A stretch of 64,000 bases of DNA from Burkholderia humptydooensis (lineage in GTDB: Bacteria; Pseudomonadota; Gammaproteobacteria; Burkholderiales; Burkholderiaceae). The notes under the pieces are model-generated. The model was given only the letters and a program-made list of their open reading frames with translations, searched no databases and was not told the DNA's origin. The translations under genes were made by a program, and so were the position numbers. The stretch lies in contig NZ_CP013380.1 of the NCBI RefSeq assembly GCF_001513745.1, positions 1 through 64,000 of the forward strand. Direction: 5' to 3'. Positions 39,041 through 48,079 of this stretch are shown piece after piece (position 1 is the first letter of the stretch; each line of letters opens with the position of its first letter).

Positions 39041-39256
39041 GCGCTCCTTGCGAGTACACGTCCAGCCGGACCATGCAGGGGCATGCGGTCTGCCCGGATA
39101 TAGTTAGCATATTAAATATTCGGCGCGGGCTGAATCCGGTTTACTCCGCACGCGAAAATCGGCTGCTTAGGCAGCGATTTTAACGCGTGAGCGGCCGCGT
39201 TACGTGCGTTGGCCCACACAAGGATCCGCGCGGCCGCCGCCGGGCGCGAAAGACGA

Positions 39257-40357
39257 TCAGAAACGGGTCAGCATCCCGATGCGCGCGAGAAACTGCGAGC
39301 GCGAGCCCGACTGCGCATCGGGCCCCATCACGCCGTTGATCCACGCGTGCGCGCCGGCGCTGCCGCCCGCGTACTGATACACAGTTTCGACATACGCGGA
39401 CGTGCGCTTCGACAGCGCATACTGCACGGCCGCCGTGACCTGATGCGCGTAGTTGCGGTCGAGCTGCGCGTTGCCCTTCATGTATTCGTAGTTCGCGCCG
39501 ATCGTCCAAGGCGCGCCGACGTAGCGCGCGCCCGCCTGGATCACGTCGATCGCCGCGCCCGTCAGCGTGTTGCGCGTGTTCGTGTACAGCAGGTTCAGAT
39601 CGAACGCGGACAATGCGTAACGCGCGCCGAGCCCCCAGTTGCGCAGCCCGTCGTGCCCGTTGTTCATCTGCGGATACTTGACTTCGACGTATGCGGCGCC
39701 GAGCGCGAAACTGCCCGTCTCGTACTTGAGGCCGGCGCTGACCGTGCTGTTCGCCGACAGCCCGCCGCCCGCCTGATTGCCGAAGCCGTACATCAGGCCG
39801 AACACGAGCCCGCTCAGGTTCGCGCTCGTGTACTTGACCGAGTTCGGCACGCGGCTCGAGCCCGCCATCCGGTCGAAGTCGAACGAGCCGGTCGGATTGT
39901 TTGGAATCCCGAGCGTCGAGAACGGCCCCTGACGGAAGTTGTACAGGCCGCCGTAGCGGAACGCGCCGTCGAACGAGCCGAACGTCAGCGAATCGGTCAT
40001 GAAGTCGTATTGCTGGCCGAGCGTCACGCTACCGAGCCGCTCGCTCCATAAGCCGACGAGCGCGGTGCGCGAGAACATCGAGCCGGGCGCCGGCAGCGCG
40101 GCGCCGTTGCCGAGCGCGTATTGCGACGTCAGCTCGAAGATCGCCTTCGCGCCGCCGCCGAGATCCTCGGTGCCCCTGAGCCCCCATAGGTTCGGCACCG
40201 CGATGCCGTCGTCGAAACTCACACTGTGCCTGCCGCCTTCGTTCGACACGTACGACACGCCTGCATCGATCAGGCCGAACAGCGTGACGCTGCCGCCGGA
40301 CGCGTGCGCGCCCGTCGCGACGGCGAGCCCCGCCGCCGCTACCGCAAACTTCTTCAT
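39257..40357 (-). CDS. outer membrane porin (Gram-negative trimeric porin)
   Basis: 366-aa beta-barrel porin. Signal peptide about 1-20 (MKKFAVAAAGLAVATGAHAS), then the usual SVTLFGLIDAGVSYVSNEG first strand, GLRGTEDLGGGAKAIFELTSQY loop-strand motif and a final strand ending in Phe (GSRSQFLARIGMLTRF), needed for barrel assembly. Starts at ATG 40357 after GGAGACGACG. It lies between the AraC regulator and the type III restriction genes and may admit the substrate of the nearby importer. Confidence 0.93.
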   Translation of the reverse strand: MKKFAVAAAGLAVATGAHASGGSVTLFGLIDAGVSYVSNEGGRHSVSFDDGIAVPNLWGLRGTEDLGGGAKAIFELTSQYALGNGAALPAPGSMFSRTALVGLWSERLGSVTLGQQYDFMTDSLTFGSFDGAFRYGGLYNFRQGPFSTLGIPNNPTGSFDFDRMAGSSRVPNSVKYTSANLSGLVFGLMYGFGNQAGGGLSANSTVSAGLKYETGSFALGAAYVEVKYPQMNNGHDGLRNWGLGARYALSAFDLNLLYTNTRNTLTGAAIDVIQAGARYVGAPWTIGANYEYMKGNAQLDRNYAHQVTAAVQYALSKRTSAYVETVYQYAGGSAGAHAWINGVMGPDAQSGSRSQFLARIGMLTRF

Positions 40358-40596
40358 CGTCGTCTCCGTTGGGGGTGTCGTTATGCGCGGCGGCGCTCGG
40401 GGCGCCGCCGTCGATCTCCGGCTCGGAGTGTGGAGCAGCGTGCGGCGCGCATCTTTCCCGACGGCGCACAAACACTAGCTCGACGATGCACTCGGCGATC
40501 GTCAGACGTTACGGATGTCGAAATGAAATGCGCGGCGTGGCGCGATGCGGCGCGCGCGCCGCACGCCGGAAACGAACGGCGTTGCGGCGACGGCGC

Positions 40597-43500
40597 TCAG
40601 GCCGCGTCGCACGCGTTGGCGGCGGCCGTCGGCAGATCGTCGGCGGAGCGCGCGCGCACGTAGCGCGCCGGGTTGTCGGCGGCCGCCTCCAGCGCGCGGA
40701 AATGTGCGGCGCCGCACTGTATCCTGCGCCGCTCGTACGCTTGCAGATCGCCGTCGCCGATGCCGCTCTTCGATTCGACGACGAAATAGAGCCGCGGCCC
40801 GTCGCCCTCGGCGATCAGCACCGCCCAGTCGGGGCTGTAGCTGCCGAGCGGCGTCGGAATCCTGAACCAGCCGGGCAGCTTCGCATACAGCCTGACCGCG
40901 TCGTCCCGTTCGAGCGATTCGACGAATGCGCGCTCGGCGGGCGTTTCGCACGGCACGTCCTCGTGGATCGATTTCGCCGCGCCGCGCCGCATGCTCGACA
41001 GATAGCCGGTAAGCGGTTCGTCCTCGAACAGCGACAGCGCATGCACGTGCTCCTTGCCGAGCAGCTTGTATTCGATCCCGTCGACGAGCGCGTCGCGCTT
41101 GCAGCGCTCGAGCGTCGCGGCGGCGAGCGCGATGAAACGTTGAGGATTGCGCGGGAATTCGTCGAGCCGGCCGCTTTCGATCAGCACGGTCGCGATCGTG
41201 CGCCGCGTGAGCTGCGTGCGGTCCTGCAGCTCGGTCAGCAGATCCGGCAGGTCGAGCTCGCCTTCGTCGATCGCGATCGCATCCGCCGCCTCGGTTTCGG
41301 TTGCCTCGACGCCCGACGCGTCGATCGCGATGTCGGCCTTGCGCCATTGCAGCCGCGCGCGCGCGACGGCGGGCGCCGCCTTCAGCGCGGCGACGCAGCG
41401 CTCGATCAGACGCGCGTTGTCGAAGTTCACGCGGTACGTCGTCCGGTACTGGATGCGCTCCCACAGCGCACGGAATTCGTCGCTGAGGCACACCGCCTTG
41501 CCGTGCGCGTCGCGCCGCAGCGCGATGGGGCGGCGCTCGTCCGCGTTGCGCACGTCGAGCCGGCCCGCGAGCTTGCGCAGCATGTCGACGATCAGCGCGC
41601 GCTGCGCGTCGAATTCGTCGGGCAGCGGCAATGCGCGCAGCTTGAGCGCCGCGCGCAGCGTGTCCTGCACGCGGCCGCGGGCATCGAGATAGCCGGCGTC
41701 GCGCAGATACGTCCACAGCGCGGCCGACCGCTCGATGCCGAGCGGCTGCACGCTGCCGTCGCCGGCCGGCACGGGCAGCGCGGCGAACTGATGCGTTTCG
41801 ACGATGCCGAAGCGGATTCCCGTATCGGCTTCGATTTCCTTCTGCAGGTTCTCGGCGAACTGCTCATAGCTTTCGCCCGCGATCACCGTCAGCGTGTTGA
41901 CGTCGAAGCCGCGCACGCGCTCGCCGCGCTGGTCGACGGCGAGGCGCAGCCCGCGGCCGATCGTCTGGCGACGCTCGCGCTCGCTGTGGATGTCGCGCAG
42001 CGTGCAGATCTGGAACACGTTCGGATTGTCCCAGCCTTCCTTCAACGCCGAATGCGAGAAGATGAACTTGAGCGGCGTATCGAACGACAGCAGCCGCTCC
42101 TTGTCCTTCATGATGAGGCCGTACGCGCGCTCCGCATTCTCGCGGCTGCCCGCGCTCCTGTCGCTCGTGTCGGTCCAGCCGCCTTTCTTGTCGATCGAGA
42201 AATAGCCGTCGTGCACGGCCTGCGCCGCGAGATCGGCGTCGACGCCGCCGAACAGCGCGCGATATTCGGGCAGCTTCGCCGCGCGCCGGTATTCGTCCTC
42301 GAACAGCAGCGCGTAGTCGCCCTTGAACGGCTGGCCGTGGCGGTCGTACTTGCGATACTTGTCGACCGCGTCGACGAAGAAGAGCGACAGCACCTTCACG
42401 CCGAGCGGCGTGAGGCGCAGTTCCTTGTCGAGATGCTCGCGGATCGTGCGGCGGATCATCTCGCGCTGGATCGCGAGCGTGTCGAGGTCGCCGTATGTGT
42501 CGCCGATCGACAGGAACGCGTCGCCGCCCGGATAGCGCAGCACCAGATACTCGGCGCCGCGCGCCGCGTGAATCTCGCCGATCCGGAAATTCGCGTAGAC
42601 GGCGCGGCGCGCGACGCGCTCGAGATCGTCGCCGTCGGAGACGGAAACCGTCTGCCGCTCGACGTCGCCCGCCGCCGTCGCGACGTCAAGCTCGACGCGC
42701 GCGGCGATCGCGCCGCGCCGGCTGCCGATCGACATCACGCGGATGAATGGCTTGTTGTGCGCATCCTCGACGGTCGCCGACGCGATCTCGATCTGCTTGA
42801 CGAGCTTGCGCTCGTACGCGTCGATCGCATCGAGCCGGTAGAGCATCTGGTACTTGTCCGCGTGCGTCGCCGAGTAGCGCAGCGTGCAGAGCGGGCGCAT
42901 CGCGTCGAGTGCTTCCTTGCCGCGCCCATCGAGCCCGCCGTCGACGCTCTGCGGCTCGTCGACGATCACGATCGGATGCGTCGCTCGAATCAGGTCGATC
43001 GGCTTTTCGCCGCCCGTCTGCTCGCTGTCCTTGTAGAGCGTGTTGACGTCCTTCTTGTTGATCGCCGCGACCGTGACGATCATGATCTGCACGGTCGATT
43101 TCGACGCGAAGCCGCGCACCTCGCCGAGCTTCGCCGAATCGTAGACGAAGTAGTCGAACGGCACGCCCGCGTACAGGCGCCGGAAATGCTGCCCGGTGAT
43201 CTGCAGCGTCTTGTACACGCCTTCCTTGATCGCGACCGACGGCACGACGATCACGAACTTCGTGAAGTCGAAGCGGCGGTGCAGCTCGAAGATCGTGCGC
43301 AGGTACACATAGGTCTTGCCCGTGCCCGTTTCCATCTCGACGGTGAAATCGTTCGAGCTCGGCGCGCCGGACGGCGGCAGCCCGTTTCGCACCTGCACGC
43401 GCGCGAGATTCTCGGCGAACGTGTGCGCGTCGAGCGTCAGCCGATTGCCGACGCCGAGCCCCGATTCGGCCATCCCGAGCGAAATCTGCGGGCTCGCGCG

Positions 43501-43626
43501 CCGCCGCGCGGCCTGCGCGGTCACGCTGAATTCGGCGCGGCACGCCTCCTGGCCGCGAAACAGATCGCATACCGCCTCGATCGCTTCGAGCTGATAGTCG
43601 AGATCCGACTCGAAATGCAACTGCAT
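40597..43626 (-). CDS. type III restriction enzyme, Res subunit
   Basis: 1009-aa ATP-dependent restriction subunit that translocates or slides and cleaves DNA with Mod. Superfamily 2 helicase motifs: Walker A ETGTGKT (99-105), VIVDEPQSVDGG (motif II, DEPQ) near 220, FSHSALKEGWDNPNVFQI, and the arginine-rich motif VI QTIGRGLRLAVDQRGERV. The C-terminal nuclease motif is present as SPDWAV ... YFVVESKSG (PD-ExK). Full-length and uninterrupted. ATG 43626 follows GGAAG; TTG 43632 is possible. 40 bp after mod. Confidence 0.95.
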   Translation of the reverse strand: MQLHFESDLDYQLEAIEAVCDLFRGQEACRAEFSVTAQAARRRASPQISLGMAESGLGVGNRLTLDAHTFAENLARVQVRNGLPPSGAPSSNDFTVEMETGTGKTYVYLRTIFELHRRFDFTKFVIVVPSVAIKEGVYKTLQITGQHFRRLYAGVPFDYFVYDSAKLGEVRGFASKSTVQIMIVTVAAINKKDVNTLYKDSEQTGGEKPIDLIRATHPIVIVDEPQSVDGGLDGRGKEALDAMRPLCTLRYSATHADKYQMLYRLDAIDAYERKLVKQIEIASATVEDAHNKPFIRVMSIGSRRGAIAARVELDVATAAGDVERQTVSVSDGDDLERVARRAVYANFRIGEIHAARGAEYLVLRYPGGDAFLSIGDTYGDLDTLAIQREMIRRTIREHLDKELRLTPLGVKVLSLFFVDAVDKYRKYDRHGQPFKGDYALLFEDEYRRAAKLPEYRALFGGVDADLAAQAVHDGYFSIDKKGGWTDTSDRSAGSRENAERAYGLIMKDKERLLSFDTPLKFIFSHSALKEGWDNPNVFQICTLRDIHSERERRQTIGRGLRLAVDQRGERVRGFDVNTLTVIAGESYEQFAENLQKEIEADTGIRFGIVETHQFAALPVPAGDGSVQPLGIERSAALWTYLRDAGYLDARGRVQDTLRAALKLRALPLPDEFDAQRALIVDMLRKLAGRLDVRNADERRPIALRRDAHGKAVCLSDEFRALWERIQYRTTYRVNFDNARLIERCVAALKAAPAVARARLQWRKADIAIDASGVEATETEAADAIAIDEGELDLPDLLTELQDRTQLTRRTIATVLIESGRLDEFPRNPQRFIALAAATLERCKRDALVDGIEYKLLGKEHVHALSLFEDEPLTGYLSSMRRGAAKSIHEDVPCETPAERAFVESLERDDAVRLYAKLPGWFRIPTPLGSYSPDWAVLIAEGDGPRLYFVVESKSGIGDGDLQAYERRRIQCGAAHFRALEAAADNPARYVRARSADDLPTAAANACDAA

Positions 43627-43666
43627 GCTCAATCTTCCTTGTCTGCGTGTGGCTCGCGTGCGCGCA

Positions 43667-45700
43667 TCAGAGGCTCCGGATACGCTTCACGCCGTGCTGC
43701 TCGAGGATCGCCGACAGGTTCACCTTCGCGACGTCGTCCGCGAAGCCGCTGTCGCGGAACACGCAGGTCAGCTCGCGCGTATCGGCGGCGCCCGCCGCGG
43801 CTATCAGCTTGACGATGCCCTCGCCGAGCGCGTCGGTCGACGCGCGGTCGATGTGCGTGTCGAAGCACGCGACGATCGCGCCGTCGATCACGTGGACCGC
43901 CTTGCCGGCGATCGTCCGCGCGTCGATCGGCGCGCACAGGTCGAGCCCGAGCTTCAGCATCAGTTCGTACAGCAGATCTTCCTCGGAGCGGTTCGGCTTG
44001 ACGTGCTCGACGGCCGCGAACAGCGACTGCTGGATGTCGTCGCCGCGCGGGTCCCATTCGGAGACGTTCGTCGAATCGAGCCTGAACACGCGAAAGCCGA
44101 GGTCGGCGCGCACGCCCGGATGCTCGGCCGCGACCCGCGCCGCCGAGCGACGCAGCCGCTCCTTCGTCAGCTCGGCGAGATTGAGCGGCACGCGCTGCGC
44201 CGCGCAGAAATCGGCGGCGGCCTTCTGGTCCTTGCTGCCGGCGTCGAGCGGCTCGGGCAACTGCACGAGCACGTAGCGGCGATTGCCGCCGTCGGCCGCG
44301 TTGAGCGCCATCACCGCGTGCGCGGTCGTGCCCGAGCCGCCGAAAAAGTCGACGATCAGATCGTCGCCGTCCGTGCACCAGCCGATGATCGACGCGGCTA
44401 ATTCGACAGGCTTCGGCTGATCGAAAGGAATGCCGAGCGACTTCATCAGCGCGTCGTCCGAGCCGCCGAACGGCAACACCGACGGCACGTTCTCGTACAT
44501 GTTCTCGTCGAGGAAGTAGATCCGCTGCGGCTGCGTGGTCTCGTCCGCGCCGAATTCGACGAGGCCCTTGTCGATGAGCGCCTGCATCGTCGCGGGCGGA
44601 TTGCGCCAGCCGCGCTCGGGCACGGGGCACGGCTCGCCCGTCACCGGATGCACGAGCGGCACGAAGTAGTCGTCGGGCGCCTTCTTCTTGTTCGGCCACG
44701 CCATCGACACGAGGCGGTACACGCGGCCATCGGCCGAGATCCGGTCATACATCGCCTCGCCGCCCGACAGCGTCGTCTGCGACTTCACCCAGCTACGGTA
44801 CGCGGCATTCGCGTCCGCGATCGTCGCGGCATCCGCGATCGCGCCGCGCGCCGCGTCCAGCATGCGTTGCGCGTTGCGCTTCGCCCGCTTGAGCGGCGCG
44901 CGCTCGAACAGCAGCTCCGCGTCGCGCGCGAACAGCACGATCGATTCGTGCTGGTACGCGATCCCGCGCGCGTCGCCCTTCGGATTGCGCTTGTCCCACA
45001 CCGCGACGCCGAGCTCGTTGTCTTCGCCGAAGATCTCGCGCATCACGAGCACGAGCGCGTGCTGCTCGTGCTCGTCGATGTGCACGGCGATCACGCCGTC
45101 GTCGGCGAGCAGATCGCGCGCGAGCTTCAGGCGCGGATAGATCATGTTCAGCCAGTCCGTGTGGAAGCGGCCGCTCGCGTCGGTGTGGCTGCTGACCCGC
45201 TTGCCGCCCGTCGTCTGGCCGGTCAGCTCGAGATAGTGGCGCAGGCTGTCGGTGAAATTGTCCGGATAGACAAAATCCTTGCCGGTGTTGTACGGCGGAT
45301 CGATGTAGACGAGCTTCACGCGTCCCGCGTAGCTCTTCTGCAGCAGCTTCAGCACCTCGAGGTTCTCGCCCTCGATCATCAGGTTGCGAGTCGACGCCCA
45401 GTCGACGCTCTCGCGCGGGCACGGGCGCAGCGTGCCCGTCGACGGCGTGAGCGCGAGCCGGCGCGCGCGGCGCTTGCCGTGCCAGTTCAGGCCGTACTTC
45501 TCGCCGGCGTCGGCGTCGACGACGGCGCCGACCATCGCCGCGAGCACGTCGAGATTCACCGACGCGCCGTCCGGCCCTTCGGTCACGACGTCCGGAAAGA
45601 GCGCCTTCAGGCGCTCGACGTTCGCGGACACGAGATCCGCGGATTGCGCTTCCGGGCTCGTCGCATCGAGTTTCTGCATCATCCTTTCCATCCATTGCAT
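43667..45700 (-). CDS. type III DNA methyltransferase, Mod subunit
   Basis: 677-aa subunit that recognises the site and methylates adenine on one strand. Motif order is beta-class: DPPYNTG (134-140) comes before the SAM motif DFFGGSGTTAHAV (about 455), with the target-recognition domain between. LVQLPEPLDAGSKDQ and the C-terminal Res-interacting part are present. No simple-sequence repeats suggesting phase variation. An alternative start at 45682 (ATGATG) lies directly after AAAGG. Intact with Res, so the system looks functional. Confidence 0.94.
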   Translation of the reverse strand: MQWMERMMQKLDATSPEAQSADLVSANVERLKALFPDVVTEGPDGASVNLDVLAAMVGAVVDADAGEKYGLNWHGKRRARRLALTPSTGTLRPCPRESVDWASTRNLMIEGENLEVLKLLQKSYAGRVKLVYIDPPYNTGKDFVYPDNFTDSLRHYLELTGQTTGGKRVSSHTDASGRFHTDWLNMIYPRLKLARDLLADDGVIAVHIDEHEQHALVLVMREIFGEDNELGVAVWDKRNPKGDARGIAYQHESIVLFARDAELLFERAPLKRAKRNAQRMLDAARGAIADAATIADANAAYRSWVKSQTTLSGGEAMYDRISADGRVYRLVSMAWPNKKKAPDDYFVPLVHPVTGEPCPVPERGWRNPPATMQALIDKGLVEFGADETTQPQRIYFLDENMYENVPSVLPFGGSDDALMKSLGIPFDQPKPVELAASIIGWCTDGDDLIVDFFGGSGTTAHAVMALNAADGGNRRYVLVQLPEPLDAGSKDQKAAADFCAAQRVPLNLAELTKERLRRSAARVAAEHPGVRADLGFRVFRLDSTNVSEWDPRGDDIQQSLFAAVEHVKPNRSEEDLLYELMLKLGLDLCAPIDARTIAGKAVHVIDGAIVACFDTHIDRASTDALGEGIVKLIAAAGAADTRELTCVFRDSGFADDVAKVNLSAILEQHGVKRIRSL

Positions 45701-46038
45701 GTCATCGCGCCGGCATGCGGACCCGATTTTCGGGCCGCGCGGCGCGGCAAAGGCGAAACGCTAGCGATCCGTCACGCGCAGGTCAAGGACTTGCGGCGGG
45801 GCGCGGGCCGGCGTTCGGCGACGCAGATGTTTACCACAGGTTCGGAAGCCGGCCGCCGGCGCGGGCTTTCGCCGCGCGTGCGCGAGGCCGCGCGCGATGA
45901 CGAAAGGCCCGGCGTGAGTGGCCGTCGAATGCCGCGGGGTCTCGCAGGAGATCGGGCGAGCGCGGCGGGAAAAGCGGCGGATGCGGGAGAAGCGGGAAGG
46001 GCGGCACGGCGCGGTGGCCAGCCGTGCCGCGCGGCGGA
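45701..46038. other. intergenic region between porin and mod, 338 bp
   Basis: Very GC-rich. Apart from the hairpin at 46003-46028 after the porin gene I see no gene or repeat; it must hold the promoter of the leftward mod-res operon but no clear -35/-10 could be fixed. Confidence 0.5.
46003..46028 (-). terminator. hairpin after porin gene
   Basis: GGCACGGC (46003-46010) and GCCGTGCC (46021-46028) form a perfect 8-bp stem with a 10-base loop, 10 bases beyond the porin stop. In the leftward direction it is followed by a C/T-rich tract, not a pure T run, so termination is probable rather than sure. Confidence 0.45.
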
Positions 46039-47166
46039 TCAGAACCGCGTGCGGATGCCGGTCGTCAGCTCGAGCTGGTTGGTCGCGCCGTGCGTCGACG
46101 CAACCGTGTAGCCGCCGTGCAGGCGCATGTAATCGCCGGCGAGATACAGCTCGGTGCGCTTCGACAGGTGGTAGAACACTGAGCCGTACAGCGTTTCCTT
46201 GAAGCCGTTGCCGACGCCCGACGTGAGGCTGAAGTTGCCGATGTTCGCGTTCGGCACATTGCCGTCGCTGTTGTAGGCGGCGTTGTGCACGCGCATCTGC
46301 TGATAGCCGAGTTCGTAGTCGAGCGGGCCCTTCGGCGCGACCTTGAACGATACGGTCCACGCGTTGTCCTGGCGCTGGCCGAGCGCGCCCTGATCGCCCA
46401 GGTAGCGGAAATAGCCGGCGTTCACGCGGAAGATGTCGAACGTGTAGTTGCCGCCGACCGAGAACGACTTGTTCGCGTAGCCCGCGTGGTTCACGTGGCT
46501 GAAGAAGCCCGACACGTTGAACGGGCCGCCGTTGTAGCCGAGCGCGACCTGGTAGGTCGAGTTCTGCCCGAAGCTCGTCGAATTGCTGAACGCGTAGCCC
46601 GCGCTCGCGAAGATGCCGTTGCCGAACAGCTTCTTCCACGCGAGGCCGTTGTTGTAGCGCGTGCCCGTCGCACCCGCCGCGTAGAAGATCATCTGCTTGA
46701 AGTTGTTCGCGTTCGTCCAGCCGCCTTCCTCGGTCGTCAGCTTCGCCGAGCCGTACGGGTCGCCGTAGATCGCCGCCGCGTCGCGCGCGATCGTGTTCTG
46801 AAAGCCGGCGGTGAGCTTGCCGAACGTGTCGTTTTCGATGCCGACCCATGCGTCGCGGTCGAAGATCTGGCCCGGGTCTTCCATGTTGCCGTCGGCAACC
46901 GTGTATTCGCTTTCGAGCCGGAAGATCACCTTCGTGCCGCCGCCGATGTCCTCCGCCCCCTTCAAGCCCCAGCGGCTGCCGCTGAACCACGGCTCGCCGC
47001 CGAGCCCCATGCCGATCACGTGATCGCCCTTCGCGTTCGCGTGCGACTGATAGGTGGGAAAGCTCAGGTCGATGAGCCCGTAGAGCTGGACGCTCGACTG
47101 CGCGTGCGCTTGCGGCGCCGCGCAGGCGGCCGTCGCGATGGAAAGTGCCAGGTATTGTCGTTTCAA
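46039..47166 (-). CDS. outer membrane porin, TTG start
   Basis: 375-aa Gram-negative porin. Signal peptide KRQYLALSIATAACAAPQAHA, first strand SSVQLYGLIDLSFPTYQS, GLKGAEDIGGGTKVIFRLESEY, terminal Phe in ELTTGIRTRF. I chose TTG 47166 because GGAGG sits 8 bases upstream and it gives an exact porin leader; the ATG at 47199 would place eleven polar residues before the leader. Downstream of the two-component genes, which may regulate it. Confidence 0.9.
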   Translation of the reverse strand: MKRQYLALSIATAACAAPQAHAQSSVQLYGLIDLSFPTYQSHANAKGDHVIGMGLGGEPWFSGSRWGLKGAEDIGGGTKVIFRLESEYTVADGNMEDPGQIFDRDAWVGIENDTFGKLTAGFQNTIARDAAAIYGDPYGSAKLTTEEGGWTNANNFKQMIFYAAGATGTRYNNGLAWKKLFGNGIFASAGYAFSNSTSFGQNSTYQVALGYNGGPFNVSGFFSHVNHAGYANKSFSVGGNYTFDIFRVNAGYFRYLGDQGALGQRQDNAWTVSFKVAPKGPLDYELGYQQMRVHNAAYNSDGNVPNANIGNFSLTSGVGNGFKETLYGSVFYHLSKRTELYLAGDYMRLHGGYTVASTHGATNQLELTTGIRTRF

Positions 47167-47391
47167 GATCGTCCCCTCCGGTATCGTGTTGACCGCCATT
47201 CTTTCGTAGTACGCAGCGTCGGCTGCGCAGACGCGGTGCGATGCGCGTCGAACGGCCACGTCATCGTAGTGGGCGCAATCCTTCGCGGCGCTTTCGCGCC
47301 GGCCGAGGAAATCTCCGGATAAGTACGGGGTGGTGCTCGTTTTTCGGCTGGGTCAGGCGAGGGCGCCGCGCTCGAGGCCCGGCGCGGCGGC

Positions 47392-48069
47392 TCATTCGGC
47401 CGCGTCCTTCGTCCGAAGAATGTAGCCGAGCCCGCGCAGCGTGATGATCTGCGCGAGCGAGCCCGACAGGTGCTTGCGCAGGCGGTGGATGTAGATGTCG
47501 ATCGCATCGGCGCTCGGCTCGTCGTCGAGGCCGTACACGCTATCCATCAGGCGCGCTTTCGATACCGTCTTGCCCTGCTGGAGCATCAGCGTTTCGAGGA
47601 TCGCATGCTCGCGGCGGCGCAGCGCGAGCGGCACGCCGCCGCACTGGAATTCGCGTGTCGCGAACAGATAGACGAGATCGCCGCATGCGAGCTGCGTCAC
47701 GCCGACGCCGCATTGCCGCCGGATCAATGCGCGAATCCGCGCGACGAGCTCGCGCGATTCGAACGGCTTCACGACGTAATCGTCGGCGCCCGCGCTGAAG
47801 CAGTCGACCTTGTCGTCGACCGAGCCGTGCGCGGTCAGCATCAGCACGGGCACGTTGTCGCCGCGGCGGCGCAGCCGCGCGAGCAGCTCCTTGCCGCTCA
47901 TGCCGGGCAGCCGCATGTCGAGCAGCAGCGCATCGTAGCGCTGCGCCTTCAGCACCGTATCCGCGCTCTCGCCGTCAGGCGCCGAATCCACGCCGAAGCC
48001 TTCGCCGCGCAGCAGATCGATGATCCAGTGCGCGAGTTCCGCGTTGTCTTCCACGAGCAGCAATTTCAT
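47392..48069 (-). CDS. OmpR/TctD-type response regulator
   Basis: 225-aa regulator. Receiver domain 1-115 with phospho-acceptor D51 (ALLLDMRLPG), acidic pair E7/D8, T79 and K101 (YVVKPF); winged-helix OmpR domain about 130-220 (LMDSVYGLDDEPSADAIDIYIHRLRKHL). ATG 48069 is 10 bp after the kinase stop, so kinase and regulator form one operon with the kinase first. Closest in style to TctD, which controls tricarboxylate uptake; the porin 225 bp further on is a likely target. Confidence 0.92.
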   Translation of the reverse strand: MKLLLVEDNAELAHWIIDLLRGEGFGVDSAPDGESADTVLKAQRYDALLLDMRLPGMSGKELLARLRRRGDNVPVLMLTAHGSVDDKVDCFSAGADDYVVKPFESRELVARIRALIRRQCGVGVTQLACGDLVYLFATREFQCGGVPLALRRREHAILETLMLQQGKTVSKARLMDSVYGLDDEPSADAIDIYIHRLRKHLSGSLAQIITLRGLGYILRTKDAAE

Positions 48070-48079
48070 CAGGACACTC

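Noticed and set aside
40369..43812. 1147-codon open frame antisense to the res gene
   Set aside because: Low-complexity Arg/Ala/Asp composition with no motif, and fully explained as the shadow of res. The same applies to frames at 10852-12246, 16870-20028, 18168-21779 and 60783-63581.
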